Assembly: GCA_019236545.1 (NCBI GenBank)
Contig: JAFAIV010000277.1
Coordinates: 1-5,657, forward strand
DNA length: 5,657 nt
Reading direction: 5' to 3'
Origin: Actinomycetota bacterium
GTDB lineage: Bacteria; Actinomycetota; Thermoleophilia; Gaiellales; Gaiellaceae
Position numbers and translations under genes: made by a program. Shown in pieces: positions 5,153 to 5,657 of this stretch. Within the stretch, counting starts at the first letter, position 1; the number at the start of each line of letters is the position of its first letter. A model generated the notes under the pieces. It was not told the DNA's origin. It saw only the letters and a list, made by a program, of their open reading frames with translations, and ran no database searches.

Positions 5153-5657
5153 CTACCAGAACGTCCCGAAGGTCGTGAGCATGACGCCGACCGCGAACTT
5201 CATCGTGTTCTCGGGCACGCGCGCGAGCGGCGCGCGCACCGCGATCCCGACGCCCGCGACGAGCACGAGCGCGCCCGCCGCGCCCGCGACCGCGAGCGGG
5301 ATCGAGCCCTGCGTGCTGCCGAAGGTGAGGACGATGAACGCGACCTCGAGCCCCTCGAGCAGGACGCCCTTGAACGCGAGGGTGAAGCCGTACCAGTCGA
5401 GGCCGGCCTTCTCGACGTGCTCCGCCGTCTCGGCGTCGGCGAGCTCCTTGGCGAAGATCGCGTCCTCGTCGTGGAGCGCCTTGTAGCCGCTCGCGCGCAG
5501 GATCGCCTTGCGCAGCCACTGCAGCCCGAAGACGAGCAGCAGCCCGCCGACGACGAGTCGCAGCCCTTTAAGCGGGATGAAGGTCAGCGCTGGCCCGCGT
5601 GCCGCCACGATCGCGGCGAGGACGATGGCCGCGGCACCGACGCCGGTGAGCGACGAG
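5153..5657 (-). CDS. Multi-pass membrane protein, interrupted by in-frame TAG; N-terminus outside the window
   Basis: Integral membrane protein of unknown function, possibly the conserved predicted membrane protein family COG4280 (from memory, unverified). The frame is open to the window edge, giving 167 visible codons before TAG at 5153-5155; GTG 5608 is internal to a helix and not a convincing start. Helices lie near residues 6-19, 32-48, 93-112, 121-140 and 151-166. Between the first pair and the rest is a charged soluble stretch (residues 49-88, YKALHDEDAIFAKELADAE). An LLEGLEV motif (99-105) puts two acidic residues at the start of a helix. Residues 7-47 and 125-167 resemble each other, suggesting an internal duplication. 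The protein should continue past the TAG for 46 residues including one more helix, so this copy is either truncated, read through, or a base error. Confidence 0.75.
   Translation of the reverse strand, partial: SSLTGVGAAAIVLAAIVAARGPALTFIPLKGLRLVVGGLLLVFGLQWLRKAILRASGYKALHDEDAIFAKELADAETAEHVEKAGLDWYGFTLAFKGVLLEGLEVAFIVLTFGSTQGSIPLAVAGAAGALVLVAGVGIAVRAPLARVPENTMKFAVGVMLTTFGTFW

Noticed and set aside
5015..5519. Minus-strand frame extending the small membrane protein upstream to about 5519
   Set aside because: The part upstream of 5015 is arginine-rich shadow of the membrane-protein frame; the GGAGG site and GTGA overlap fix the start at 5015.

Overview
The window is very GC-rich (about 70% by eye) and almost entirely coding. 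Genes overlap by 1-56 bases, GTG starts are used freely, and the one tRNA has no encoded CCA. Together with the protein character this suggests a high-GC Gram-positive bacterium, probably an Actinobacteriota lineage and possibly Thermoleophilia. The lineage is an inference; there is no marker gene here.

Left part (1-2701, + strand): the 3' part of an ABC import operon, made of two inner-membrane permeases and an ATPase with a TOBE-type tail. Each gene overlaps the next by 1-4 bases. The permeases resemble the PotB/PotC (polyamine, phosphonate, iron) group. The substrate-binding protein that would name the substrate is not in the window.

Middle (2646-3886, - strand): a two-gene unit of a HAD-type hydrolase followed by a compact glycerophosphodiester phosphodiesterase, overlapping by 13 bases. 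The phosphodiesterase converges on the ABC ATPase and shares its last 56 bases with it. Together the pair could cleave a phosphodiester and then a phosphomonoester, but that link is only inferred.

Divergent from the HAD gene, across just 26 bases, is an EamA/DMT-family transporter (3913-4731, + strand). It looks leaderless: a TANNNT box ends six bases before its ATG. Its stop codon abuts the 3' end of a convergent tRNA with anticodon CAT (4732-4805), more likely tRNA-Ile2 than elongator tRNA-Met.

Right part (4818-5657, - strand): a multi-pass membrane protein, cut by the window edge, followed by a 65-residue membrane protein. The larger gene has an in-frame TAG at 5153-5155, after which the same frame continues for 46 codons with a plausible membrane helix. 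That frame ends in a GTGA overlap with the small gene, which has a perfect GGAGG ribosome-binding site. This looks like a recent nonsense mutation, a base error, or readthrough, and is the most interesting anomaly in the window. I see no CRISPR array, insertion sequence, defence island or clearly new system.
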